Part shown: in pieces, positions 1 through 8,837 of the stretch | Layout of the letters: every line of letters starts with the position of its first letter | How positions within the stretch are numbered: position 1 is the first letter of the stretch | Source of the DNA: Faucicola osloensis_D | GTDB taxonomy: Bacteria > Pseudomonadota > Gammaproteobacteria > Pseudomonadales > Moraxellaceae | Assembly (NCBI GenBank): GCA_020041925.1 | Contig: CP083409.1 | DNA: 64,000 bases | Reading direction: 5' to 3' (one strand) | Made by a program: the position numbers and the translations under genes | The notes under the pieces: generated by a model | Database searches by the model: none | Told to the model about the DNA's origin: nothing | What the model saw: the letters and a program-made list of their open reading frames with translations, nothing else

Positions 1-313
1 TATCCGTCATGGTCTCGACAATCACCGCAACACCGCCCAAGCCATAGCCTTCATAGGTGATTTCTTGCATGTTGTCATTGTCACCGCCGCCTGCACCACG
101 TTCAATCGCTCGTTTTACCGTGTCTTTGGTCATATTAACTGAGTTGGCTTTTTCCACCGCCGCACGCAAACGTGGGTTACTTGCTGGGTCTGGGTCGCCT
201 TGTTTGGCAGCAGAGACCAGCTCACGAATGATTTTGGTAAAGACTTTACCTTTTGCCGCATCTTGTTTGGCTTTACGGTGTTTGATGTTTGCCCACTTGG
301 AATGTCCGGCCAT
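1..313 (-). CDS. yebC: YebC/PmpR-family regulator, 3' end cut by the window edge
   Basis: The N-terminal 104 residues of a YebC-family protein, starting MAGHSKWANIKHRKAKQD, the hallmark opening of this family. The segment also contains the conserved stretches NPRLRAA and VKRAIERG and the glycine-rich turn followed by YEGYG. YebC proteins are cytoplasmic; they were long annotated as DNA-binding regulators, and members have been linked to translation of proline-rich stretches. The C-terminal domains lie outside the window. The gene follows the ABC1-kinase gene on the same strand after a 145-base gap, so it may have its own promoter. Family assignment is very secure; its target here is unknown. 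Confidence 0.95.
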   Translation of the reverse strand, partial: MAGHSKWANIKHRKAKQDAAKGKVFTKIIRELVSAAKQGDPDPASNPRLRAAVEKANSVNMTKDTVKRAIERGAGGGDNDNMQEITYEGYGLGGVAVIVETMTD

Positions 314-458
314 GAGTGTATCCTTTATCTAACTATCTAACGTAACAATCTGATTTTCAAAATTTTGCGTGCGCTATTATAAACGAGCAACCCCGATTTT
401 TGATAGGGGGTTGCGCCTATGTCATCGCAGGAAATGTTATTGAAACTTAAAATCAAAT

Positions 459-1802
459 CTAAAGGCGAGGCAAGTCGTCAGGTCGTGGCAATGTCGGCAA
501 ATCAATATAGCGGTGTATCAACTCACTTAAATCAATGGTTACCTTTAAATTGACCAAGTTCCAATACTGTCCAGAAATAGTTCGATCAAGCATCATGGTA
601 AGTGGGGCAGGTTGAAAGCTTTGCCAGTATTTAAGCGACTCTTTTGCTTTGGCAATCGCTTGAAAATGGGTTTGGCTGGTGGCAAAGTCATAAGGCGCAT
701 GTTTGGATAAATCAAACAACTGCGTAAAACCATACGGGGTCAAACCAATCTGCAACCAATCGTTATAAAAGTTTGTGGGCAGTGGTTCATCATTGTCTTT
801 TTTGATGCCAATGCTGACCAAATCTTGCTCAAGCGCTGTCACATCGCCGCTCAGGCAATGAATGGCAAAGCGTTTGAATAACGCAACTTCGTCATGACTG
901 TAAGATTTGATACCACCAAAGTCATAGGCAATGACTGAGCCGTCGGGGCGAAACGCAAAGTTACCTGGATGGGGGTCACAATGCAGACGATACAGTTTGA
1001 ACAATTGACCGGCACTAAAATCAAATAAGCGAGTGGCGATCTTTTGTTTGATGTCATTGTCCCAAGTCGCAGCCACTTCGAGCTTTTCACCCAGTTCTTG
1101 TGATAGGGTTAAAATACGTTTGGTCGAATGGCTATGAAAAACTTTGGGGATAATCAGCCCATCATCATCGCTGTGAAAACTGCCAAAAATTGCCAAATTA
1201 TGGGCTTCTTTGGTGTAGTCAAGCTCGTCATACAGGCTATCACGGATTTCTGCAAAAATTTTATCTTGCAAGGTTTTATCCATATTGAGTACGCCAGTTA
1301 TCTTAAGCGCCAAGCGAACGTGTTTTAAATCACTATCGATACTGGTATCAATGTCGGGGTATTGCACTTTGACTACGACCGCTTCACCGGTTGGCAACAC
1401 CGCTTTATGGACTTGACCGATAGAGGCTGCCGCAAAGGGTGATTGATCAAACTGGGCAAACAACGCTTCAATCGGTTGCCCCAATTCTTTTTCAACCTGC
1501 TGTTTGATGACGGCAAACGGCATGGGCGGCGCGTCTTTTTGTAATTTCTCCAGCGCTTTTGAGACTTCGGGCGGGAACACATCTTTATACTGCGAGGCAA
1601 TTTGACCCACTTTCATCACCGCACCTTTCATTTCGCCTAAGGTGTCGGCGATTTGCAGCCCTACGGTTTGCAGCATTTCGCTACGGGCTGTGAGTTTATC
1701 TTCTTCAGAGCCTGCAAAAGACTTAATAGAATTTTTAGCTGCTTTTCCTGCGATACTGGCAGTCATACCCGCAAGTTTTAAAAAACGTTTTTTTGATGAC
1801 AT
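459..1802 (-). CDS. AarF/ABC1/UbiB-family atypical kinase
   Basis: A 447-residue ABC1/COQ8-family protein. The family signature KVGQIASQ lies near residue 64, the alanine-rich loop AAASIGQVHKA near 123, the putative ATP-binding lysine in VVVKVQYP near 142, and the catalytic-loop equivalent HCDPHPGNF with a following YDFGG further on. Members are atypical kinase/ATPases linked to ubiquinone synthesis or lipid homeostasis. It is shorter than true UbiB (about 540 residues) and I see no pair of C-terminal membrane helices, so I do not call it ubiB; it resembles the second, soluble ABC1 copy many bacteria carry. The start has a lysine-rich opening (MSSKKRFLK). Its substrate is unknown. Confidence 0.9.
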   Translation of the reverse strand: MSSKKRFLKLAGMTASIAGKAAKNSIKSFAGSEEDKLTARSEMLQTVGLQIADTLGEMKGAVMKVGQIASQYKDVFPPEVSKALEKLQKDAPPMPFAVIKQQVEKELGQPIEALFAQFDQSPFAAASIGQVHKAVLPTGEAVVVKVQYPDIDTSIDSDLKHVRLALKITGVLNMDKTLQDKIFAEIRDSLYDELDYTKEAHNLAIFGSFHSDDDGLIIPKVFHSHSTKRILTLSQELGEKLEVAATWDNDIKQKIATRLFDFSAGQLFKLYRLHCDPHPGNFAFRPDGSVIAYDFGGIKSYSHDEVALFKRFAIHCLSGDVTALEQDLVSIGIKKDNDEPLPTNFYNDWLQIGLTPYGFTQLFDLSKHAPYDFATSQTHFQAIAKAKESLKYWQSFQPAPLTMMLDRTISGQYWNLVNLKVTIDLSELIHRYIDLPTLPRPDDLPRL

Positions 1803-1967
1803 AGTGGTTGTCTTATAGCAGAATTTTTTAATTAAGTTATCAGTGAAACTATCAGGTAAATTATCAAGTTTTAAGTATTGAGATTAGCAGAAAATGGCTA
1901 TTTTTGCTATGTACCGTGCTGAAATTTAGCGAATTTTGTGCATAGCTTGGCATAAAAAACTTGGCAC

Positions 1968-1997
1968 AAAAAAAGGCGCCACGATGACACCTTTTTT
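1968..1997 (-). terminator. Intrinsic terminator downstream of ilvA
   Basis: Read on the minus strand, GGTGTC-ATCGT-GGCGCC forms a six-pair stem with two G-U pairs, flanked by an A-run before and a T-run after. It starts about 17 bases after the ilvA stop codon, which fits a rho-independent terminator for ilvA. Confidence 0.75.
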
Positions 1998-2014
1998 ATC
2001 CAAATCGTTAAAAA

Positions 2015-3565
2015 TTATTGTAAAAATAAGCGATAACCTAAATTATCGGTGAGGTTTTCGCACTCATAGCCAATGTCTTGCAGCTTGGCAAGTAATTGCT
2101 CGGCGGTTTGTTCACCCATTTGAATGCCCGCTAAGATACGCCCTTCAGCCGCCCCATGATTGCGATAGTGGAATAAAGAAATGTTAAACTGTGAGCCCAA
2201 TTTTTCAAGGAAGTTAAGCAGCGCGCCAGGACGCTCGGGAAATTCGATGCGAAATAGTTGCTCGTCTTTTAATCCCGCGTGTCCGCCGATTAAATAGCGA
2301 ATATGGGTCTTGGCGACTTCATCATCGGTCAAATCAATCGCAGCATCATCGGCTTCATTGAGTAACTGGTGGATTGCTTTGCGCTCTTTTTCGCCTTCTT
2401 TGAGGGCGATACCGACAAAAATATTGGCAGCGTGATGGGCGTAGTTGGGGTTGGTGTTGATGCGGTAATTAAATTCGGTGATGTTGCGACCTTTGAGTGA
2501 GCGGCAAAAATCCAAGAAAGCGCCTGTGCGCTCAGGAATGGTCACCCCAAAAATCGCTTCTTTTTTCTCACCAATTTCGGTACGTTCAGCAATGTAACGT
2601 AACCGGTCAAAATTCATGTTGGCACCACATAAAATCGCCACACAGTTTTTGCCTTGTAGGTTATGCGCCTCAATGTATTTTTTCATACCCGCGACTGCCA
2701 ACGCCCCTGCAGGCTCAACGATGGTGCGGGTTTCATCATACACGTCTTTAATCGCCGCACACACTTCGTCATTGCTACAAGTGACCACATCAGGCTCGAC
2801 CACGGGACCTGAGTTATCGCTTTTTGGCATACGGCAGACGTCAAACGGTATTTCACCCAGCTGCGCGACTGCCACCCCATCGACGAACAACCCCACTTGG
2901 GGTAGTCGCTTGCGTTCACCGGTATCAAGCGCGATTTTTAAACAGGCTGCTTCTTCTGGCTCGACTGCCACGACTTTGACATGCGGTGCAACTTCCCCCA
3001 AAAATGCCGCGACGCCTGAGATTAAGCCACCGCCACCAACGGCAACAAACACATATTCCATTTTACGCCATTGTTGTACTAGCTCCATGGCAATGGTACC
3101 TTGACCTGCGATGACCAATTCATCGTCATATGGCGGGATAAAGGTCAAGCCATCGGTTTGGGCGCGTTCAATGGCATAGCGGTTAGATTCATCAAAACTA
3201 TCGCCATACAGCACCACATTACCGCCCAAGGACTTGACGGCACTGACTTTGATGTCGGGGGTGGTGGTCGGCATCACGATAATGTTATTGAGTCCCAAGC
3301 GGCTAGCAGAGAAGGCAACGCCTTGCGCGTGGTTGCCGGCAGAGGCACAAATCACGCCTTTGGCTTTGTCTACTTCGCTTAACTGGCTAATTCGATTGTA
3401 GGCACCCCGCAGCTTAAAAGAAAACACTGGCTGAAAATCTTCACGTTTAAAACGAATATCGTTGTTAAACCGTTCACTGAGTTTTTTGGCGGGTTCAAGC
3501 GGCGTTTGAATAGCAGCATCATACACGGTCGCTTGAAGGATAAGGCGTACCCAATCTGATAACAT
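2015..3565 (-). CDS. ilvA: Threonine ammonia-lyase, biosynthetic
   Basis: A 516-residue threonine deaminase, close to the 514 residues of E. coli IlvA. It converts threonine to 2-oxobutyrate with release of ammonia, the committed step toward isoleucine, in the cytosol with PLP. The PLP lysine is K51 in SFKLRG, the asparagine loop SAGNHAQG follows near 75, and the tetraglycine phosphate-binding loop is at 177-180. After about residue 330 come two ACT-like regulatory domains (the EIGEKKEAIFGV and EQLFRIEFPERPGA repeats), so it should be the isoleucine-inhibited biosynthetic form, not the short catabolic TdcB type. It is divergent from rpiA; I see no leader-peptide attenuator. A terminator follows it. 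Confidence 0.97.
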   Translation of the reverse strand: MLSDWVRLILQATVYDAAIQTPLEPAKKLSERFNNDIRFKREDFQPVFSFKLRGAYNRISQLSEVDKAKGVICASAGNHAQGVAFSASRLGLNNIIVMPTTTPDIKVSAVKSLGGNVVLYGDSFDESNRYAIERAQTDGLTFIPPYDDELVIAGQGTIAMELVQQWRKMEYVFVAVGGGGLISGVAAFLGEVAPHVKVVAVEPEEAACLKIALDTGERKRLPQVGLFVDGVAVAQLGEIPFDVCRMPKSDNSGPVVEPDVVTCSNDEVCAAIKDVYDETRTIVEPAGALAVAGMKKYIEAHNLQGKNCVAILCGANMNFDRLRYIAERTEIGEKKEAIFGVTIPERTGAFLDFCRSLKGRNITEFNYRINTNPNYAHHAANIFVGIALKEGEKERKAIHQLLNEADDAAIDLTDDEVAKTHIRYLIGGHAGLKDEQLFRIEFPERPGALLNFLEKLGSQFNISLFHYRNHGAAEGRILAGIQMGEQTAEQLLAKLQDIGYECENLTDNLGYRLFLQ

Positions 3566-3789
3566 AATAATGACCTAAGTTTGAAAAATACGTTTGAAGA
3601 TTTATTTTTACGCTCTGTGTGCTTTTATAACCAAAACAAAGCAAATCGTTAGAGAAGTAAAAAATAAGTGATTAGATTAGGACTTTAGGGTTTAGCTTGC
3701 AAGTGCTTTTACGGTAAAATAAGTTGGGTAATTGATAGCATTAAGTTTTCTATGTGTTTTTTTGATAAATTCCTAACAAGGCTGGGTCT

Positions 3790-4479
3790 ATGAGTACGAT
3801 GAATGCAAGCACGCAACAACAACAAAAACAAGCCGTGGCAGCAGACGCGTTAAAATATATCGAATCAGGCATGATTTTGGGCGTGGGGACGGGCAGTACC
3901 GTCAACTGCCTCATTGAATTATTGCCAAAAGTTAACCTAAAGGGCGCTGTGGCAAGCTCAAAGGTCACCGAAGATAAGCTCAAAGCCCTCGGTATTGAGG
4001 TGATGGATTTAAATTTCACGGGTGAGTTAGACTTATATATTGATGGTGCCGATGAAGTAAACGAGCACTTACAGCTAGTCAAAGGCGGTGGCGGCGCTTT
4101 AACCCGTGAAAAAATTGTTGCCGCTGCTTCTAAGCAGTTTATTTGCATGGTGGATGAAAGCAAATGGGTGCAGCAATTAGGCGTTGGCTTTCCACTACCG
4201 ATTGAAGTATTGCCGCAAGCGCGCTCGTATGTGGCGCGTGAGTTAGTACAGCTTGGCGGTGAGCCGGTCTACCGTGAAGGATTTGTCACCGATTATGGCA
4301 ATTTGATTTTGGATGTTTATGGCTTAGATATCGGCTTGGACATTGAGAAGGTAGCAGCGTTTGAAGCAAAGTTAAACAATATCGTTGGGGTAGTGTGTAA
4401 TGGGTTATTTACTGCACAGCACGCGGATATCTTACTGATGGCAACGGCAGATGGCGTAAAAAAATTAACAGCCAAGTAA
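3790..4479 (+). CDS. rpiA: Ribose-5-phosphate isomerase A
   Basis: A 229-residue RpiA, the usual length plus a short glutamine-rich N-terminus. It interconverts ribose 5-phosphate and ribulose 5-phosphate in the non-oxidative pentose phosphate pathway. The conserved loops are clear: GVGTGSTV at 31-38, DGADEV at 85-90 and GGGGALTREK at 99-108, which includes the catalytic glutamate. It starts at the first ATG of the frame; another ATG three codons in is possible. It is divergent from ilvA across a 224-base gap and convergent with the reductase gene downstream, from which it is separated by a two-way terminator. Confidence 0.97.
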   Translation: MSTMNASTQQQQKQAVAADALKYIESGMILGVGTGSTVNCLIELLPKVNLKGAVASSKVTEDKLKALGIEVMDLNFTGELDLYIDGADEVNEHLQLVKGGGGALTREKIVAAASKQFICMVDESKWVQQLGVGFPLPIEVLPQARSYVARELVQLGGEPVYREGFVTDYGNLILDVYGLDIGLDIEKVAAFEAKLNNIVGVVCNGLFTAQHADILLMATADGVKKLTAK

Positions 4480-4519
4480 GTTACCATTAAGTTAACGGTT
4501 ATCAGCAATGTTGTCACAT

Positions 4520-4556
4520 AAAAAAAAAGACCAAGTCACGATGACTGGTCTTTTTT
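4520..4556. terminator. Two-way terminator between rpiA and the PhaB-type gene
   Basis: An A-run leads into GACCAAGTC-ACGAT-GACTGGTC, a strong stem with one bulged base, followed by a T-run. With A and T runs on both sides it can end transcription from either of the two convergent genes. Confidence 0.85.
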
Positions 4557-4583
4557 AGTTCATAACCGATGATGGCAGGCTCA

Positions 4584-5360
4584 TTAGTGCATGTATTGAC
4601 CGCCATTTACGTTGATGGTTTCACCTGTGATATAAGCAGCGCCATCGCTGACCAAATACACCACGGCAGCGGCAATCTCTTCAGGTTGAGCGATACGACC
4701 CATTGGGATGCCTGCTTTGATGCTTTCCATTACTTTTTCAGGCACTGCCATCACCATTTTAGTACCCGTATAACCGGGTGCAACCACGTTAACGGTCACC
4801 CCGGATTTAGCGCCTTCTTGTGCCAACGCTTTACTAAAGCCGATGATACCTGCCTTGGTGGCTGAGTAGTTGGTTTGACCAAACTGACCTTTTAAGCCAT
4901 TAATTGAACTGATACTCACAATGCGCCCAGATTTTTGCTCAAGCATTTTGTTAAATACGGGTTGGGTGACCGTGAATAGTGATTTTAAGTTGGTATCAAT
5001 CACCTCTGACCATTGCTCATAAGTCATTTTTTTGAAAGTCGTATCACGGGTGATACCTGCGTTATTTACCAACACATCAATGTGACCTGCTTTTTCAATT
5101 GCATCAACAATGGCTTTGGTGGCGGCTTCATGGTCAGTGAGATTGGTCTCAACAAAGGTGAAATCGCTGGCATTCAAGCCTTCTTCTTCTAACCAAGCTT
5201 CGCCGCGGTTGACCGTGCTATCCGCTTTAGGGGTGTAAGTTGCAATGATGTGATAGCCAGCTTGGATTAGCGCATGACAAATAGCGGTGCCAATACCACC
5301 TAGCGCACCTGTTACGAGGGCAATTTTTTTATTTGCAGTTGGGTTGTCCGTTGTCATCAC
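4584..5360 (-). CDS. phaB: SDR-family reductase, probable acetoacetyl-CoA reductase (PhaB type)
   Basis: A 258-residue short-chain dehydrogenase/reductase. The nucleotide-binding TGALGGIG is at 17-24, NNAG at 99-102, and the catalytic Ser-Tyr-Lys set sits in SSINGLKGQFGQTNYSATK (Tyr about 165, Lys about 169). The stretch NGLKGQFGQTNYSA and the ending INVNGGQYMH are typical of PhaB/PhbB, which makes (R)-3-hydroxybutyryl-CoA with NADPH for polyhydroxybutyrate. FabG-like 3-oxoacyl-ACP reductase is the alternative. AAGGAG lies nine bases before the start. No polymerase (phaC) or thiolase gene lies in this window, so the polymer role is inferred from family only. Confidence 0.8.
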   Translation of the reverse strand: MMTTDNPTANKKIALVTGALGGIGTAICHALIQAGYHIIATYTPKADSTVNRGEAWLEEEGLNASDFTFVETNLTDHEAATKAIVDAIEKAGHIDVLVNNAGITRDTTFKKMTYEQWSEVIDTNLKSLFTVTQPVFNKMLEQKSGRIVSISSINGLKGQFGQTNYSATKAGIIGFSKALAQEGAKSGVTVNVVAPGYTGTKMVMAVPEKVMESIKAGIPMGRIAQPEEIAAAVVYLVSDGAAYITGETINVNGGQYMH

Positions 5361-5928
5361 AGTACGCTCCTTGTTGGTTGTGATTGTTGGTCGTAATAAA
5401 AAAATTCAATGATTAGGATATTTTATAAGATAAATATGTTGGTTTTTTTACAATTGAACATGCGGCTAAAAAATCAGTCACACGCGATTGATATCAGGGT
5501 CACAAAAAAACTATAGACCGAATATTCACATAAAGTTATTGACTTTTACTTCCTTGTTTTTTTTCATCATATATGAAAATTTGATAACTACCAATATTTT
5601 TTACGTTTTTATTTTTATTACAAACATTTTGCTACGTGCAAACGAGTATTTATAGGTTTGTGTGCTAAAAAAATTTGCAACAATAGCGGTTTGTGCTAGG
5701 CTATAAGGATAACTTTTAAGCAGTGTAAGGTTGAGCAAAATACTCTGTATCAACCGCACTTAAGCAAGGCTAATTGCAAAATCTCCCGCTTGATGGTACA
5801 AACTTGGCTTGGTTGTACAAACTTGATTGTATCGATACGCAAGCGTAAATGCTTAGTACTTATATATACCACGATGAGCTGGGTCTGTTTATTTAGTCTG
5901 TTTATTTATTTGCCACACGGAAATTAGA
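5361..5928. other. 568-base divergent intergenic region, phaB-type gene / glnE
   Basis: An AT-rich stretch with no convincing ORF. It must hold the promoters of both flanking divergent genes, but I cannot pick a confident -35/-10 pair. Visible items: a near-repeat of GTACAAACTTG (two copies about 22 bases apart near 5798-5830), a TATATATA run near 5861, and a perfect 13-base tandem repeat at 5883-5908 just before glnE. Confidence 0.5.
5883..5908. repeat. Perfect 2 x 13-base tandem repeat upstream of glnE
   Basis: The unit gtctgtttattta occurs twice head to tail, ending 20 bases before the glnE start codon, so it lies in the probable 5' leader. Confidence 0.9.
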
Positions 5929-8751
5929 ATGCCACAACTCTTACCGACGATAGAACAAATCGCTGTATTACAGCAAGCTAGTAATTTTGGCTATCAGTAT
6001 TGGCAGACTAAAACAAACGTTGCACAAAGCTTTTTAAAAAGCTATCCGCTTACCCAAACGCTTGATGTCCAACATATCAAAGATTTAATACGCGATTATA
6101 CGCTGGATGAAGATTACCAATTGGCGGATGAAGCAAGCGTGATGCGGGGGCTGCGTCATCTACGTAATTTGTTGATGATGCGCTGGATTTGGCAAGATGC
6201 ATTAAATCTGATTAGTCTAGAGCAGCTGACATGGGAGTTGTCAAAATTTGCCGATTATTGTCTCATTTTTGCCAAAGACTATGTGTATCAAGATTTAATC
6301 AGGCGCTATGGCGAGCCGTATTTTTTTGATGAAAAAAATAAACCACACAAGGATGATTTAGCCATCATCGCCATGGGTAAAATGGGGGCAGAAGAGCTCA
6401 ACTTATCAAGCGATATTGATTTGATTTTTGTCCATCAGGGGCAAGGTGAGACGGTGGTTGACCCGTTAAAACAATCAGGGTTAAAAGCTGCTAAATCCAT
6501 CGACAACAAGAAATTTTTTACCAAATGGGGTCAAGGTATCATCAATCTGCTTGATAAAAACACCCAAGATGGTTTTGTATTTCGCATTGATATGCGCCTG
6601 CGTCCTTGGGGCGATGGCAGTGACTTGGCAATTCATTTATCGGCACTGGAAAAATATTTTGCCCAACACGGACGGGCATGGGAGCGATTTGCTTGGCTAA
6701 AAGCCAGAATCGTCAATCCTGTCACCTTTAGCGATAGCTTAGAAGCCCTTATCAAGCCGTTTGTATTTCGTTATTATGTCGATTATAGTGCCTTTGCCGC
6801 CCTACGTGAGATGAAATCGCTGATTCAAAACCAAGTCGAACAACGTCAAGATACCGACAATGTCAAGCTTGGGGCAGGTGGTATCCGTGATATTGAGTTT
6901 ATCGTGCAGTCGTTTCAGTTGATTTATGGCGGGCGTGTCAGTGATATCAGAGTAAAAAACTGCCTACAAGCGATGAGCCAACTGGAAAAACATGGCTTTA
7001 TCGATGCTGTGACCCATGAGCAATTGGCACAAGCCTATCGTTTTTTACGCAGATTGGAGCATGGTATCCAAGCCATCAATGATGAACAAACCCAGCGACT
7101 ACCCCAAGATGCCAAACAGCGACATCAGCTTGCCCAAGTATTGGGGTTTGCCGATTGGACGGCATTGTTAGCCAAACTCAATGAATACCGCCAAACGGTA
7201 AAAATACCTTTTGACGAGCTGGTCAGTGATCGCCAACAGTCTGATGAACAACTACAAGTGGATCATCAGCACAATTTATCTGAACTTGAGCAAAAATTAA
7301 GCGCTGACAATAAAGATAAATTAAGCCAGTTTTGGCAAAGTAAGCTCATCACAGGGCTCAGTGAAGAAGCCAAGACTCGCCTAAATGCCGCTTATCCGAT
7401 TCTAATCAATGGGTTGTTACATTCTGATTTAAGCGAAGATGCAATCAACGTGGCGTTACCTAGAATGTTGACACTGCTAGAGGCGGTAAGTCGTCGGTCA
7501 ATTTATTTGGTCATGTTTGCCGAAAACCCAACGGCAGCCGCCAAATTGATTCCCATGTTGGCAGCAAGCCCTTGGATTGCGAGCGAATTGGTAAGTTATC
7601 CTGTTTTGCTAGATTCATTTATCCGTGAAAAATACCGTCATTTACCTGATAAGGCAGAACTCAGTGACATCCTGCGTCAGCAGTTGTTACGGGTAGAACC
7701 TAATGATGAAGAAGGGCTACTCAACGCCTTTCGTTTTTTCAAAAAAACCCAAGTCTTGGCAGTGGCGGCGAGTGATGTGTTGGCGGATAGACCGTTGATG
7801 AAAGTCTCTGATTCGCTCACCTTTATCGCTGAAGTGGTGCTTGAAAAAGCGTTGCAACGGGTATTTGGTGAATTGGTAAAAAAACATGGCTATCCTGTCA
7901 ATGCCCAAGGCGAGCCTGTGAGTGAAGCGCATAATGGCTTTGCAATTATCGGTTATGGTAAGCTTGGCGGGCTTGAAATGAGTTATAGCTCAGATCTTGA
8001 TCTTGTGTTTATTCATGATATTGATGAAGAAGCGATGACGCTCGGTGAAAAACCCATCAGCGGTATGAAGTTTGCCGCCCGCCTTGCCCAAAAACTGATG
8101 AATTATTTGACCACCCAAACGCGCGATGGCCGTGTCTATGAGATTGACATGCGCCTGCGTCCTTCGGGTCAAGCAGGTATGATGGTGGTGTCTACCCATG
8201 CGTTTGAACTTTACCAAATGCACAAAGCTTGGGCGTGGGAACACCAAGCGTTGGTTCGCGCACGTGCCATTTGCGGTGATAACCGGGTGATGACGCGATT
8301 TGACCAGATTCGTAAGGAAGTATTGTGTCTGCCGCGTGATAAAGACAGTGTCCGTATCGAAGTATCCACCATGCGGCATAAGATGCAAGACCATTTGGGC
8401 AGCAAACCGCATACCAAGCAGCAAGGGTTGTTTCATCTGAAACAAGATGCAGGCGGATTAGTTGATATTGAGTTTATTGCCCAGTTTGCTGTCTTGGCGT
8501 ATGCCAATAGTTATCCTGCGTTGGCAGTTTGGAGTGACAATGTGCGTATCTTTGAAGCGCTTGCCAAAACAGGTATTATCGAAACCGAAATATGCCAACA
8601 GCTAACGCACGCTTATCTTCGTATCCGCAGTATGACGCATCGGTTGGCTTTGGCAGAGCAGCCGATACTGGTAGATGAAGCCCAGTGGCATGAACTACGC
8701 AATTTTGTTGATGCGCAATGGCATCGTTTAATCGGGCAGCGTCCAGAATAG
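5929..8751 (+). CDS. glnE: Bifunctional glutamine synthetase adenylyltransferase / adenylyl-removing enzyme
   Basis: A 940-residue GlnE, full length for the family (E. coli 946). It adds AMP to, and removes it from, glutamine synthetase in response to PII, tuning nitrogen assimilation. The two nucleotidyltransferase halves are visible: MGKMGAEELNLSSDIDL near residue 145 in the N-terminal deadenylylase half, and GYGKLGGLEMSYSSDLDL near 670 in the C-terminal adenylylase half, each followed by a RIDMRLRPWG or EIDMRLRPSG segment. The two-aspartate metal sites appear intact in both. ilvE follows after 86 bases; glnE-ilvE is the order also found next to the Acinetobacter OC locus. Confidence 0.97.
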   Translation: MPQLLPTIEQIAVLQQASNFGYQYWQTKTNVAQSFLKSYPLTQTLDVQHIKDLIRDYTLDEDYQLADEASVMRGLRHLRNLLMMRWIWQDALNLISLEQLTWELSKFADYCLIFAKDYVYQDLIRRYGEPYFFDEKNKPHKDDLAIIAMGKMGAEELNLSSDIDLIFVHQGQGETVVDPLKQSGLKAAKSIDNKKFFTKWGQGIINLLDKNTQDGFVFRIDMRLRPWGDGSDLAIHLSALEKYFAQHGRAWERFAWLKARIVNPVTFSDSLEALIKPFVFRYYVDYSAFAALREMKSLIQNQVEQRQDTDNVKLGAGGIRDIEFIVQSFQLIYGGRVSDIRVKNCLQAMSQLEKHGFIDAVTHEQLAQAYRFLRRLEHGIQAINDEQTQRLPQDAKQRHQLAQVLGFADWTALLAKLNEYRQTVKIPFDELVSDRQQSDEQLQVDHQHNLSELEQKLSADNKDKLSQFWQSKLITGLSEEAKTRLNAAYPILINGLLHSDLSEDAINVALPRMLTLLEAVSRRSIYLVMFAENPTAAAKLIPMLAASPWIASELVSYPVLLDSFIREKYRHLPDKAELSDILRQQLLRVEPNDEEGLLNAFRFFKKTQVLAVAASDVLADRPLMKVSDSLTFIAEVVLEKALQRVFGELVKKHGYPVNAQGEPVSEAHNGFAIIGYGKLGGLEMSYSSDLDLVFIHDIDEEAMTLGEKPISGMKFAARLAQKLMNYLTTQTRDGRVYEIDMRLRPSGQAGMMVVSTHAFELYQMHKAWAWEHQALVRARAICGDNRVMTRFDQIRKEVLCLPRDKDSVRIEVSTMRHKMQDHLGSKPHTKQQGLFHLKQDAGGLVDIEFIAQFAVLAYANSYPALAVWSDNVRIFEALAKTGIIETEICQQLTHAYLRIRSMTHRLALAEQPILVDEAQWHELRNFVDAQWHRLIGQRPE

Positions 8752-8763
8752 ATGTAACATCAA

Positions 8764-8821
8764 TTTTTATTTCAAACAAAGTACTTTTTATTTCAAACAA
8801 AAATTTTTTATCTCAAACAAA
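8764..8821. repeat. Three direct repeats with 20-21-base period upstream of ilvE
   Basis: Three copies of tttttatttcaaacaaa (third copy with one change, atctc for atttc) start at 8764, 8785 and 8805. They fill most of the glnE-ilvE gap and end just before the ilvE Shine-Dalgarno sequence (ACTAGGAG). The spacing is close to two helical turns. Confidence 0.9.
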
Positions 8822-8837
8822 AAACTAGGAGTAATCA

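Noticed and set aside
2616..3104. 162-codon plus-strand frame inside ilvA
   Set aside because: Antisense to conserved ilvA sequence; composition typical of an antisense shadow.
3750..4163. Long minus-strand frame opposite rpiA
   Set aside because: It mirrors the rpiA coding strand, has no ribosome site or motif, and rpiA is unmistakable.
7990..8445. 151-codon minus-strand frame inside glnE
   Set aside because: Shadow of the glnE reading frame; no family pattern.
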